From: Zooshikella harenae
GTDB lineage: Bacteria > Pseudomonadota > Gammaproteobacteria > Pseudomonadales > Zooshikellaceae
DNA: 64,000 bases
Reading direction: 5' to 3'
NCBI RefSeq assembly: GCF_018837975.1
Contig: NZ_JAGSOY010000007.1
Span: forward strand, 1-64,000
This document shows, in pieces, positions 49,377 to 58,581 of this stretch. Every line of letters begins with the position of its first letter. Position 1 is the first letter of the stretch. A program made the position numbers and the translations under genes. Under the pieces are notes generated by a model, which saw nothing but the letters and a program-made list of their open reading frames with translations, made no database searches and was not told the DNA's origin.

Positions 49377-49865
49377 CTAAAAATCTGTAATCTCAGCCCA
49401 TTCATCATCACTAAGCAGCTTATCCAACTCAACCAGAATTAATAATTCTCCATTTTTATTACATACTCCTTGAATAAATTTAGCACTTTCTTCATTTCCA
49501 ACATTGGGTGCGGTTTCTATTTCTGACTGACGTAAATAAACCACTTCAGCAACACTATCAACCATAATGCCTACTACTTGCTTTTCGGCCTCAATAATGA
49601 CAATTCGTGTATTATCGGTTACTTCGCCGGGTGCAAGCCCAAAACGTAAACGGGTATCAATCACCGTTACAACATTACCCCGTAAATTAATGATACCAAG
49701 CACAAACGGAGGAGCCCCTGGTACAGGTGCAATTTCAGTGTACCTAAGCACTTCTTGAACTTGCATTACATTAATACCGTAGGTTTCGTTTGCTAAACGA
49801 AACGTGACCCACTGAAGAATTGGATCTTCAGCACTTTGATTGGCATGGGTTGAATGTGTCGTCAT
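49377..49865 (-). CDS. cheW: Chemotaxis coupling protein CheW
   Basis: 162 residues; links receptors to CheA. The whole sequence follows CheW: ILQWVTFRLANETYGINVMQVQEVLRYTEIAPVPGAP, GIINLRGNVVTVIDTRLRFGL, and a C-terminal IVDSVAEV-type strand. The frame is open to a TTG at 49892, but the ATG at 49865 fits the family length. Three direct repeats of about 21-22 bp lie upstream. Confidence 0.95.
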   Translation of the reverse strand: MTTHSTHANQSAEDPILQWVTFRLANETYGINVMQVQEVLRYTEIAPVPGAPPFVLGIINLRGNVVTVIDTRLRFGLAPGEVTDNTRIVIIEAEKQVVGIMVDSVAEVVYLRQSEIETAPNVGNEESAKFIQGVCNKNGELLILVELDKLLSDDEWAEITDF

Positions 49866-49888
49866 GGCACTGCTCACTTTTTTGCTCC

Positions 49889-49946
49889 ACAAAAGTCTCT
49901 TTTGGGCTCAATAAAAGTCACTTTTTATTCCATAAAAGTCACTTTA
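49889..49946. repeat. Three short direct repeats upstream of cheW
   Basis: Copies of (A/C)(T/A)AAAAGTCACTTT-like sequence: AAAAG positions 49891, 49913 and 49934, that is 22 and 21 bp apart (two helical turns). The last two share 14 identical bases; the first is diverged and overlaps the alternative TTG start of cheW. Possible regulator sites. Confidence 0.45.
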
Positions 49947-50133
49947 TCTACGCCGGACCAAGGTTTTTCATCCTGCGTCGCCATCAAACATATTAAGTAA
50001 GTTAACTATAATACATGGTCATCAAAGTGGTTAGTTCAAACTATAAGCAGTCAATTTTTGAAGGAGCCGACCATTACTACCTTTACTGAAGGCCTCTCCA
50101 ATTCCATAAAAAATTAACGATTGGCATACGACT

Positions 50134-50838
50134 TCATGGGCTGGAATAAATTTGACTGTTGAGTTGCAAGGCGAGTGCTTTGATATTTAATAATGCACAC
50201 ATTTTGGCAATCACCGTACCCGCCAACCAGGGACGATTACCTTTGTGCTTACGCCAACGAATTTCACGTGGTGAGAGCGTAATAGACTCATGAACATTAT
50301 CAACGGCTAGCACCCATGTTGAATTATCAATCACCAATAAATAATGAATTGCCTGGTTGATATTGATTTTATAGCGTTCAGGCATAATACATTGGGCAGT
50401 ATCAATAACGTTATAAGTCTGTTGCTGATAATGAAAAACACCTAAAAACCAAGAGGGTTTACCTACCAGCGTTGTTAATGGATAGTCATTCACTGAAAGC
50501 ACCGTGCCCAACTCTGTAAGAGGTACCGCCAGGCGCAAGCCACCCACACTAAATAACAAACAATCAAGTGCTTGAGTTTCACACTCTTGCACCACTGTTT
50601 TAGGAGCTAACTCAGGTTCAACCGTTTGTACCTCATCCTCAATTTGTACCTCGTCCTGTGATAAAACATCAACTGTATCCGTTGCTGGATCAATTTTCGC
50701 CTCTGATACAACTTCAGGCTCAGTCTCAATATCGACAAGTCCTTCTCCCCAACTCACTTCCTGTAGCAGATGATCCAAGTAATCCTTGACGACAATGGTC
50801 GATTTAGAAAGGTTTTGAGTGCTGCTTTCCTGGGTCAT
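50134..50838 (-). CDS. CheW-domain protein, ParP-like
   Basis: 234 residues: an acidic, Glu/Val-rich N-terminal part (about 20-90) and a C-terminal CheW-like domain (LLFSVGGLRLAVPLTELGTVLSV..., FLGVFHYQQQTYNVIDTAQ..., and LLVIDNSTWVLAVDNVHE). It lies directly downstream of, and overlaps by 4 bases, the ParA-type gene. In Vibrio the pair ParC (ParA-type) and ParP (CheW-like array-integration domain) localises chemotaxis arrays at the pole; the order here is the same. The name is by analogy. Confidence 0.8.
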   Translation of the reverse strand: MTQESSTQNLSKSTIVVKDYLDHLLQEVSWGEGLVDIETEPEVVSEAKIDPATDTVDVLSQDEVQIEDEVQTVEPELAPKTVVQECETQALDCLLFSVGGLRLAVPLTELGTVLSVNDYPLTTLVGKPSWFLGVFHYQQQTYNVIDTAQCIMPERYKININQAIHYLLVIDNSTWVLAVDNVHESITLSPREIRWRKHKGNRPWLAGTVIAKMCALLNIKALALQLNSQIYSSP

Positions 50839-51638
50839 TTCGCTTGAGTCCTAAGCGGAGTGGTTTGCTGTTGCATTGCCAGTAGATCTTTCAACAAATG
50901 ACTATAGGATTTTACACTGCGAGAATTTTTATCAAATATTGAGGGTGGAACGCCTGCCTGACTTGCATCACGCAAACGGGTATCAACGGGAATATAGGAC
51001 TGCCAAATATGATCCATATGTTGTTTACGCAATGCTAATAAACTTTGTACCGAAGCTTGAGTACGCCGATCAAATAATGTAGGAATTACTAAAAAAGGTA
51101 ATGCTTTTTTCTGAGACTGACACACCATACTCATAGTATGAAGCATCCTCTCTAAACCTTTTAACGCCAAAAATTCAGTTTGTACTGGCAAGAGCAGGCG
51201 TTGACTCGCCGCTAATGCATTAACCATCAATACGCCAAGCTGAGGTGGAGTATCCAGCAATGCATAATCAAACTGATCCCACAAATGAATTAATGCCCGA
51301 GAAATAACCAGCCCATAACCACCTTGATTGGTTATTTGACGGTCTAATACGGCAAGTGATGTGGTTGCAGGTAACAACATCAAATTACGAAACCCAGTCT
51401 CAACAACTAACTGGCCAGGTAAGTAGTCAGGCACTTTGCCCTGGTGGCTAAATAAATCAAATAAACTATGTTCCAAATGATCTGGATCATACTTAAAATA
51501 ACAGGTAAGAGATGCATGGGGGTCCAGGTCTAATAATAAAACCCGATAATTTTGCTGGGCTAATAATCCTCCTAAGGCGACAACGGTTGTCGTTTTCCCC
51601 ACGCCTCCTTTTTGATTTGAAATAGTCCAGATTCTCAC
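50835..51638 (-). CDS. ParA-family ATPase, ParC-like
   Basis: 267 residues from GTG 51638, chosen because GGGGGA lies 5 bases before and it gives the usual VRIWTISNQKGGVGKTT start; the frame is open to ATG 51668. It has the deviant Walker A KGGVGKTT and LLDLDPHASLT. It sits between motD and the CheW-domain gene, where Vibrio and relatives carry parC, which places chemotaxis proteins at the cell pole. It could instead be a general ParA, but the neighbours favour the chemotaxis role. Confidence 0.85.
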   Translation of the reverse strand: MRIWTISNQKGGVGKTTTVVALGGLLAQQNYRVLLLDLDPHASLTCYFKYDPDHLEHSLFDLFSHQGKVPDYLPGQLVVETGFRNLMLLPATTSLAVLDRQITNQGGYGLVISRALIHLWDQFDYALLDTPPQLGVLMVNALAASQRLLLPVQTEFLALKGLERMLHTMSMVCQSQKKALPFLVIPTLFDRRTQASVQSLLALRKQHMDHIWQSYIPVDTRLRDASQAGVPPSIFDKNSRSVKSYSHLLKDLLAMQQQTTPLRTQAK

Positions 51639-51803
51639 AAATCCCCCAGCATTTACTTTCCCCATCATTCAACGACAGTTTTTTATTATTTAAAACAGCA
51701 ACAATTGAGCCAATAATTTTTATGTTAATCGTGAGCACATGCTCATCAAACGTACTGTTAAAAAAATATATTTATCGCCTTTAGCGACCTGCGTTGTTAA
51801 CCA

Positions 51804-52604
51804 TCAAGGGGTAGCACCTGCAGCATGAATACTGCGCCTAATATCAAGATTCTTGGAAATAACCAACACCACCCGGCGATTCTTTGTCCTGCCTTCAGGT
51901 GTGCCATTCGATGTAATCGGTTGGAACTGGCCATAACCAACGGCAGCCAATTGCCGAGGATCAACACCATAACTGGCTAGCAATCTAACAATGGCTGCAG
52001 AACGTGCCGCCGATAACTCCCAATTTGTTGGAAACTGATTGGTATTAATGGGCATGTTATCGGTAAAACCTTCAACATGTATTGGGTTCTTATAATGACG
52101 CAATATATCAGCCACTTTTTCTAATACATTAAAGGCTTGATTATTTGGTATAGAATCACCACTGGGAAATAACAAGCTAGACTTCATCTCAATTTCAACC
52201 CAAAGCTCATTCCCCGCCACCGACAGCAAATCATTACTGATTAGATCTTTAAATCGATCCTTTACCTGGCTTTCAATTTCAACCAAGGGGTCTTTTTCAG
52301 GCTCCTGTGGTGTATTAATATCATCAATAGCCATATCATGCTGATTAGGCTCCTGCACAACGTCCTCAGGCTCTTTCGGCTGGCGCGGTGTCAATTCCCC
52401 TATTTGTACAGGTTTTAAGCTTCGAGCAGGCTCATTAAACACACCATCTAAGGTTTCTGATAACAACTTATATTTGCCTTCATTGACTGAAGAAATTGAA
52501 TACATCACCACAAAAAATGCAAAGAGCAAGGTAATGAAATCGGCATAAGACACCATCCAACGCTCTAGGTTTTCATGCTCTTCAATCATTCTACGCCGAG
52601 CCAT
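51804..52604 (-). CDS. motD: Flagellar motor protein MotD (MotB-like)
   Basis: 267 residues; stator subunit that binds peptidoglycan. One membrane helix near residues 18-40 carries the proton-path Asp in the MotB-type stretch WMVSYADFITLLFAFFVVMYS. A proline/acid-rich linker follows, then an OmpA-like domain with FTDNMPINTNQFPTNWELSAARSAAIVRLL. The start at 52604 was chosen (AAAGG 8 bases upstream); the longer frame has a poor N-terminus. It pairs with motC just downstream in the operon. Confidence 0.95.
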   Translation of the reverse strand: MARRRMIEEHENLERWMVSYADFITLLFAFFVVMYSISSVNEGKYKLLSETLDGVFNEPARSLKPVQIGELTPRQPKEPEDVVQEPNQHDMAIDDINTPQEPEKDPLVEIESQVKDRFKDLISNDLLSVAGNELWVEIEMKSSLLFPSGDSIPNNQAFNVLEKVADILRHYKNPIHVEGFTDNMPINTNQFPTNWELSAARSAAIVRLLASYGVDPRQLAAVGYGQFQPITSNGTPEGRTKNRRVVLVISKNLDIRRSIHAAGATP

Positions 52605-52780
52605 AGCCATTACCTTTTGCTTGAGCAGCCAAATACAACCTCGACTGGCATTCAGACTAGAACTTAGCCTTTCCTTCGAAAAAGAATACGCTATTACTAT
52701 TAGATAGGAGTGAGAGAAGATAGTTGTCAACACATATGGCTGAATATTTCACCAACTCAAAAACATACCTAACGCTCAGG

Positions 52781-53521
52781 TCAGGTAATAAAGCCTTGTA
52801 ATTTCAGCTCTATTGACCGTGGATTTTCCCCTTCGGCAATGGCCAATAAGCCTTCAATTAACATTTCGCGGAACTGAGACTGAAGATGGACACAGGCTTT
52901 CAGCTTATTCGCAACAGGTAACAACAATAAGTTGGCCATACTCACCCCATAAATGGTTGCCACAAAGGCTGTCGCGATCCCTGACCCTAACTCTGAAGGG
53001 TCTGCTAAGTTCCCCATTACATGGATAAGCCCCATGACGGCACCTATGATGCCAATGGTAGGCGCATACCCTCCCATGGCTTCAAAGACTCTAGCTGCTT
53101 GCAAATCTCGGGCTTCAGCTACATATAACTCTACTTCAAGAATATTGCGTAACGCTTCTGGTTCATTACCATCAACCAGCAACTGTAATCCCTTCCGAGC
53201 AAACGTATCTGGCTCAATATCAGCAATAGACTCAAGACCTAATAACCCTTCTTTACGTGCTTTCAGGCTCCAGCCAACTACTTTCGCGATCCCCCCTTCT
53301 ATATCCAGCGAAGGCGGTACCACAACCCACTGCACAATGCTCAGTGCACGTTTGAAGTTTCGGCCTGAAGATTGAACAAATGAAGCCGCTATTGTGCCTC
53401 CTATAACAATAACCGCAGCAGGGCCATTCAACAGTGCATCAACATGGCCACCTTCAAGAAAATTACCACCAACAATGGCCAGTAAGCCTAGAACCAGTCC
53501 GACTAAACTGAGCACATCCAT
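52781..53521 (-). CDS. motC: Flagellar motor protein MotC (MotA-like)
   Basis: 246 residues with four membrane helices (about 1-25, 30-48, 150-170, 185-203). It matches MotA/PomA: VLSLVGLVLGLLAIVGGNFLEGGHVDALLNGPAAVIVIGGTIAA and the proton-channel part APTIGIIGAVMGLIHVM. The ATG at 53521 follows the Pseudomonas motC start; the TTG at 53527 is the alternative. It lies 2 bases after the cheB stop. Confidence 0.95.
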   Translation of the reverse strand: MDVLSLVGLVLGLLAIVGGNFLEGGHVDALLNGPAAVIVIGGTIAASFVQSSGRNFKRALSIVQWVVVPPSLDIEGGIAKVVGWSLKARKEGLLGLESIADIEPDTFARKGLQLLVDGNEPEALRNILEVELYVAEARDLQAARVFEAMGGYAPTIGIIGAVMGLIHVMGNLADPSELGSGIATAFVATIYGVSMANLLLLPVANKLKACVHLQSQFREMLIEGLLAIAEGENPRSIELKLQGFIT

Positions 53522-53523
53522 GC

Positions 53524-54594
53524 TCAAATTGCCTCAACAAGTCGCCGGGGAATATCATTCAGGTGAATTACTTCATCAGCCAGCCCTGCATTAACAACAG
53601 CCATTGGCATCCCATAGATCACACAACTCTCTTGGTTTTGTGCCCAGACATGAGAGCCGGCTGTTTTAAGCATTCTGGCACCATCACGGCCATCAGCCCC
53701 CATACCTGTCAACACAACGGCTAACACCTTATTGTTAAATGCTTTTGCCGCAGAGCCAAAGGTGACATCAACACTAGGTTTATAGTTTAACCTGACATCC
53801 CCTTCTAAAACCCGGACGATACCGCCGTGCCGGGCATCCACCATTAATTGCTTCCCTCCAGGTGCCAGAAGTGCATGGCCAGGTTTTAGACTGTCATTAT
53901 CCTTAGCCTCACTTATGCCAATCTGACATATCCGGTTAAGGCGTTCAGCAAATGCATTGGTAAAGGTTCCAGGCATATGCTGGACCAGTAAAATAGGCAC
54001 TGGGAAATTACTGGGCAAGGCCGTAAGCACCGTTTGTAAGGCAACAGGGCCTCCTGTTGATGTGCCTAAAATCAGTAGCTTATGCTTTGCTACTCCTCGG
54101 TTATAAACCTGTACAGTTGGCCGCTCTGGTGCTGAGGTAACAGGCCGTGCTGCCGGCTTTGCCGCAGCTTCTGTCTTACGTGCTGTTGACCGATAACGAC
54201 TTCTTGCCACCGCTTTCACACGGTCAGAAAGCACCTTTTTTAATTTGGAAGAGTTACGGGAAATATCCTCAAAATTCTTGGGTAAATAGTCAACGGCTCC
54301 CGCCTCTAACGCATCCAGGGTAATTTTGGCACCTTCGTGGGTCATAGAAGAAAACATCAGCACCGCGGTAGGCTTACTTGCCATAATTTGCTTTAACGCT
54401 GAAATACCATCAAGGACAGGCATTTCATAATCCATGGTAATAACATCAGGGCTCAACGCTTTGTTCTTCTCAATAGCTTCTCGACCATTCTGTGCAGTGC
54501 CCACCACTTCAATCAACGGGTCACCGCTTAACAGCTCATTCAATCGCCGTCGAAAAAAACCTGAGTCATCTACAATTAATACCTTTATTGCCAC
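53524..54594 (-). CDS. cheB: Chemotaxis methylesterase CheB
   Basis: 356 residues; removes methyl groups from, and deamidates, receptors when phosphorylated by CheA. N-terminal receiver with phospho-site Asp55 (VITMDYEMPVLDG), linker (about 125-165), then the esterase domain with the catalytic Ser in LILGTSTGGPVAL, His in VQHMPGTFT and Asp in VLTGMGADGRDGA. Length normal. Confidence 0.97.
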   Translation of the reverse strand: MAIKVLIVDDSGFFRRRLNELLSGDPLIEVVGTAQNGREAIEKNKALSPDVITMDYEMPVLDGISALKQIMASKPTAVLMFSSMTHEGAKITLDALEAGAVDYLPKNFEDISRNSSKLKKVLSDRVKAVARSRYRSTARKTEAAAKPAARPVTSAPERPTVQVYNRGVAKHKLLILGTSTGGPVALQTVLTALPSNFPVPILLVQHMPGTFTNAFAERLNRICQIGISEAKDNDSLKPGHALLAPGGKQLMVDARHGGIVRVLEGDVRLNYKPSVDVTFGSAAKAFNNKVLAVVLTGMGADGRDGARMLKTAGSHVWAQNQESCVIYGMPMAVVNAGLADEVIHLNDIPRRLVEAI

Positions 54595-54728
54595 CAGGCA
54601 TCTCCCGCTTAGTAAGCACCAATAAATACGTTAGCACACGTGTATTCTGCTTCCTCTTTGTACTGACTACTCACTACGAGCGATCGTCATCAACCTGAGT
54701 TTGCTAATAATGAAGCTGAAGGTTTGAC

Positions 54729-57077
54729 CTAACCTGCTACAGACGACTGTTTACGCGCATACTGTTTTAACAAGCTAGGTACATCCAGAATTAAAGCAAT
54801 GCGCCCGTCCCCGGTAATGGTTGCACCTGACATGCCGGGTGTTCCTTGTAATAAAGCGCCTAAAGGTTTTATGACCACTTCCTCCTGGCCAATCAACTGA
54901 TCAACGACAAACCCCACCCGTTGTGTTCCTACTGAAACAATAACAACATGAGACTCATCCACAGGTTTAGAATCATTATGGCCTGCCACTAACCAGCGCT
55001 TTAAGTGAAATAATGGCAAGGCTTTATCACGCACAATGACAACCTCTTGCCCATCCACCACATTGGTCCGCGATAAGTCTAGATGGAAAATCTCATTGAC
55101 ACTGACCAAGGGTAAGGCAAAGGCTTGTTTTTCTAAAACAACCATCAATGTTGGCATAATCGCCAGCGTCAACGGTACTTTAATAATAATTCTAGAACCC
55201 TTACTTTTTTCCGACTCAATATTAATTGTGCCATTTAACTGGGATATTTTTGTTTTAACCACATCCATGCCCACCCCCCGACCAGACACATCAGAGATTT
55301 CCAGTTTGGTGGAAAAACCAGGCATAAAAATTAGATTAAAACATTCAGTATCAGATAATCGGTCAGCGGTATCCTGGTCATACAAACCACGCTCCACAGC
55401 CTTAGCTCTTAGCGTATCTGGATCCATGCCTGCACCATCATCAGCAATAGAGAGCAGGATATGATCACCTTCCTGCTGAGCGGCTAACAACACATTACCC
55501 TGTCGGTTCTTGCCACTTTGCTCTCGCTCCTGAGGACTCTCAATACCATGATCCACTGCATTACGTACCAGATGCACTAATGGGTCAGCGAGCGCCTCAA
55601 CTAGGTTTTTATCCAGGTCAGTCTCTTCACCTTCCATCTGTAAATTGATTTCTTTTTTCAGGCTTCTTGCCAAGTCACGTACAACCCGAGGAAAACGCCC
55701 AAACACTTTTTTAATTGGCTGCATACGCGTTTTCATTACAGACAACTGCAAATCGGCAGTGACGACATCTAAGTTCGATACCGCTTTCGATAGCGCTTCA
55801 TCACTACTGCGATCACCCAGCCGAACGAGTCGGTTACGGACCAATACCAACTCACCCACCATATTCATGATGTCATCCAGGCGAGCAGTATCAACCCGTA
55901 CCGTGGTTTCAGCAGGTGGACTATCTTTGACGGGGGTTTTAGGTGCTGCAGCTGGCTTAGCCGCTGCCGGAGCAGCAGGGGTAGGTTTTGCCGGTGCTGG
56001 TTTTGGCTGTGCAGCAGGTTTACTTGGCTCAGCTCCCCCCTGTGCACTGTGTTTAAGTTCCTTTAACAGCTCATCAAAGTCAGCTTCAGGAACCTGCTCA
56101 GTTTCAGCGGGTTTAGCAGGCTGCTCCGCAGCCTTATGGAATTGGCCCTTGCCATGCAGTTCATCTAATAGTGACTCAAACTCTTCATCTGAAATTTCAT
56201 CACCGGCTGGTGGCTTGGCTTGCTTTTTCTCAGCCGCTTCAGCAGGTTCAGCTGCTTTTGGCGCTTCTTCTGCCGAGGGTTCAGTTGATGGTTGTTCTGA
56301 GACAGGTGCAGGAGCTTCCTCACCAGACTCCCCATTAATAGACTTTTTGCCATGCAACTGATCCAATAAGGCTTCAAATTCATCATCCGTAATCTCATCA
56401 GAGTCACTGCCACTCACACCTTCAGTAGCGGGTGGAGGCGTCACCTGCTCTTTTGGCGCGCCCCCTTTCGCTTCCTCTTCCTTATCTTCTTCTGCTATGG
56501 CATCGAGAAGCTGCTCAAACTCTTCATCGGTGATCTCTTCTTCTTGCGTTTTTCTTTCAGTTGCTTCAGTGGGTTTAGCTTCTGGTGGAGGTGCCTGTGG
56601 TGGTGGAGGCTCAGCTGTTTGCTCTGGTGGAGCAGGTGTAGGCTCTGCGGCAGGAGGCTCTGGAGCAGCCGCTTCTGGTTCAGCCTCTTCAGGTTTCGCA
56701 AATTTTGTTAGTGCAGCAATTACTTCCCTATCAGCAGGCTCAGGGTCCTGACGTTCCCGAACCTGACTAAACATTTCATTAACACTATCTAATGCTTGCA
56801 GAACGACATCCATGAGTTCTGGAGTAACTGCACGCTGTCCATTGCGCAAGGTATCAAACACATTCTCAGCAACATGACAGCACTCGACGAGTGCATTCAG
56901 CTGTAAAAAACCTGCTCCGCCTTTTACTGTGTGGAAGCCTCTGAAGATTGCATTCAGTAAATCTTTATCATCTGGACGGTTTTCAAGATCGACTAACTGT
57001 TCAGATAATAGTTCTAAGATTTCCCCTGCTTCGACAAGAAAGTCTTGTAGAATCTCTTCATCAGCATCAAAACTCAT
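54729..57077 (-). CDS. cheA: Chemotaxis histidine kinase CheA
   Basis: 782 residues. HPt domain with phospho-His49 (GFHTVKGGAGFL), a very long Pro/Ala/Glu-rich linker, dimerisation domain, kinase with the N-box LVRNAVDHGIE and G-boxes, and a CheW-like domain at the end. The linker (about 120-370) repeats a short acidic motif, E-I-T/S-D-E-E-F-E-x-L-L-D-x-L-H-G-K, three or four times. GGGGAG lies upstream of the ATG. It phosphorylates CheY and CheB. Confidence 0.97.
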   Translation of the reverse strand: MSFDADEEILQDFLVEAGEILELLSEQLVDLENRPDDKDLLNAIFRGFHTVKGGAGFLQLNALVECCHVAENVFDTLRNGQRAVTPELMDVVLQALDSVNEMFSQVRERQDPEPADREVIAALTKFAKPEEAEPEAAAPEPPAAEPTPAPPEQTAEPPPPQAPPPEAKPTEATERKTQEEEITDEEFEQLLDAIAEEDKEEEAKGGAPKEQVTPPPATEGVSGSDSDEITDDEFEALLDQLHGKKSINGESGEEAPAPVSEQPSTEPSAEEAPKAAEPAEAAEKKQAKPPAGDEISDEEFESLLDELHGKGQFHKAAEQPAKPAETEQVPEADFDELLKELKHSAQGGAEPSKPAAQPKPAPAKPTPAAPAAAKPAAAPKTPVKDSPPAETTVRVDTARLDDIMNMVGELVLVRNRLVRLGDRSSDEALSKAVSNLDVVTADLQLSVMKTRMQPIKKVFGRFPRVVRDLARSLKKEINLQMEGEETDLDKNLVEALADPLVHLVRNAVDHGIESPQEREQSGKNRQGNVLLAAQQEGDHILLSIADDGAGMDPDTLRAKAVERGLYDQDTADRLSDTECFNLIFMPGFSTKLEISDVSGRGVGMDVVKTKISQLNGTINIESEKSKGSRIIIKVPLTLAIMPTLMVVLEKQAFALPLVSVNEIFHLDLSRTNVVDGQEVVIVRDKALPLFHLKRWLVAGHNDSKPVDESHVVIVSVGTQRVGFVVDQLIGQEEVVIKPLGALLQGTPGMSGATITGDGRIALILDVPSLLKQYARKQSSVAG

Positions 57078-57089
57078 GAAATAACTCCC

Positions 57090-57881
57090 CTAGAACCCCA
57101 AGCTGGATAATAGGTCATCAACCTCATCTTGACCTGATACCACATCAGTACGCTCCTCCGCCCGCATCTGAGGTCCCTCGGCAACGGTTTTATCTTTTTC
57201 CTTCGTATCAAATCGATGTTCAATTCCTGTAATAGTGTCAAGCTGTCCTGCCATACGCACTAAATGGACTAAGCTTTCTTCTACTTCAGCCACTAAATCC
57301 ACGACTTTTTTAATAACTTGACCTGTTAAATCCTGAAAGTCCTGAGCCAAAATAATTTCATTTAAATTGCTATAGAGGGTATTCGCTTTACCTTCTGTCG
57401 TATCCAAAAATTCATCAATGTGATGGTAAAGCTCGCGAAATTCTGTAGGCTTCATCTGTCGTTTACGAAGCTTCTGCCAACCTTCACGTAAGCTTTTTGA
57501 TTTTTCTGCAATATCGCCAGCAATAGGCACACTCTCATCCACCAAATCCATGGTGCGATTAGCCGCTTGCTCAGTCATTTTTGTCACATAACTTAAGCGC
57601 TCAGAGGCATCAGCCATACTGGAAATTTGTTCCTTATCTCTACCCGAAAAGCCTGCATCCAAATGAAAATTCTTAATGGCTTCATGCAAGGCCCTTGTCA
57701 GACGGCCAATTTCTTTATAAAGACTTTTGTCACGCACTTCATTAATTTCATGGATAACCTGCATGGCATCTTTTAAATTGCCTTTCTCCAGGTGTTCCAC
57801 CATTTTATGTGCACGATTTTTTAAGTCTTCTTCAAACTCTTCTGGTGTCAATCCATCAGTTTGTTTATCTAATAACGACAT
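57090..57881 (-). CDS. cheZ: Chemotaxis phosphatase CheZ
   Basis: 263 residues, mostly helical, that removes phosphate from CheY-P. The catalytic segment AQDFQDLTGQVIKKVVDL (about 179-196) is intact, and the C-terminal DEVDDLLSSLGF is the CheY-binding peptide. It lies between cheY and cheA, 13 bases before cheA. Confidence 0.96.
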   Translation of the reverse strand: MSLLDKQTDGLTPEEFEEDLKNRAHKMVEHLEKGNLKDAMQVIHEINEVRDKSLYKEIGRLTRALHEAIKNFHLDAGFSGRDKEQISSMADASERLSYVTKMTEQAANRTMDLVDESVPIAGDIAEKSKSLREGWQKLRKRQMKPTEFRELYHHIDEFLDTTEGKANTLYSNLNEIILAQDFQDLTGQVIKKVVDLVAEVEESLVHLVRMAGQLDTITGIEHRFDTKEKDKTVAEGPQMRAEERTDVVSGQDEVDDLLSSLGF

Positions 57882-57890
57882 ATCAGCCTC

Positions 57891-58271
57891 TTAACCACTG
57901 GCATCCACACGCTCAAATATTTTTTCAATTTTTTCTTTCAATACTTGAGCCGTAAAAGGCTTGACTACATAGCCATTAACACCAGCTTGAGCAGCCTCAA
58001 CAATCTGGTCTCGTTTAGCTTCAGCCGTTACCATTAAAACCGGTAAAGACGCAAGTTTAGGATCAGCACGAACTGCTTTTAATAAGTCAATTCCCGTCAT
58101 ACCCGGCATGTTCCAGTCCGTTACTAAAAAATCAAAACCACCACTTTTCAACATTGGAAGTGCTGTTTGACCGTCATCCGCTTCTGCCGTGTTGGTGAAT
58201 CCCAAATCTCGCAGTAGGTTTTTAATGATTCGCCTCATTGTGGAAAAGTCATCCACGATAAGGATCTTCAT
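57891..58271 (-). CDS. cheY: Chemotaxis response regulator CheY
   Basis: 126 residues from ATG 58271, preceded by GGA at good spacing; the frame extends to 58298 but [14 protein letters not shown] is the family start. Acid pocket DD at residues 7-8, phospho-site Asp52 ([12 protein letters not shown]), Thr in VTAEAKR and Lys in VVKPFT. CheY-P binds the flagellar switch. Confidence 0.97.
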   Translation of the reverse strand: MKILIVDDFSTMRRIIKNLLRDLGFTNTAEADDGQTALPMLKSGGFDFLVTDWNMPGMTGIDLLKAVRADPKLASLPVLMVTAEAKRDQIVEAAQAGVNGYVVKPFTAQVLKEKIEKIFERVDASG

Positions 58272-58581
58272 ATTTTTATCCAAGGCGACCTCCCTCATGA
58301 TGCACAGATGCTGCCTTTTAACATCTACTACAAGTCTAGTAGGTGATTATTGGCATGCCAGTTTATTCGATTTATGTTTAGAAAGAGTGCAAAATATTTT
58401 CATTATGCAATAACACTTTATAGCCAGAAATAAGCACTAAACCATAGCCATTTAATGACTTGTAAGAATAATTAATTAATGATCAATCAGTTAGGTATGA
58501 ACCTGATGAGCGTTAGACATCATCTATCGTAATTAATAAAAAGTGTTAGCGTAAAAATACGGCTTTATTAACAAACAAAAT
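58272..58581. other. Intergenic region between cheY and fliA
   Basis: About 310 AT-rich bases. It should hold the promoter of the che operon. I could not pick out a sigma-28 or sigma-54 site with confidence. Confidence 0.35.

Noticed and set aside
49889..49946. CRISPR array
   Set aside because: Only three short repeats with 7-9 bases between them, no spacers of CRISPR length and no cas genes.
52953..53375. 140-residue open frame antisense to motC
   Set aside because: Shadow of a well-supported gene; low-complexity composition.
55645..56361. 238-residue open frame antisense to cheA
   Set aside because: It lies opposite the Pro/Ala-rich CheA linker; its Ser/Ala/Gly-rich composition is what the complement of such codons gives, and cheA is certain.
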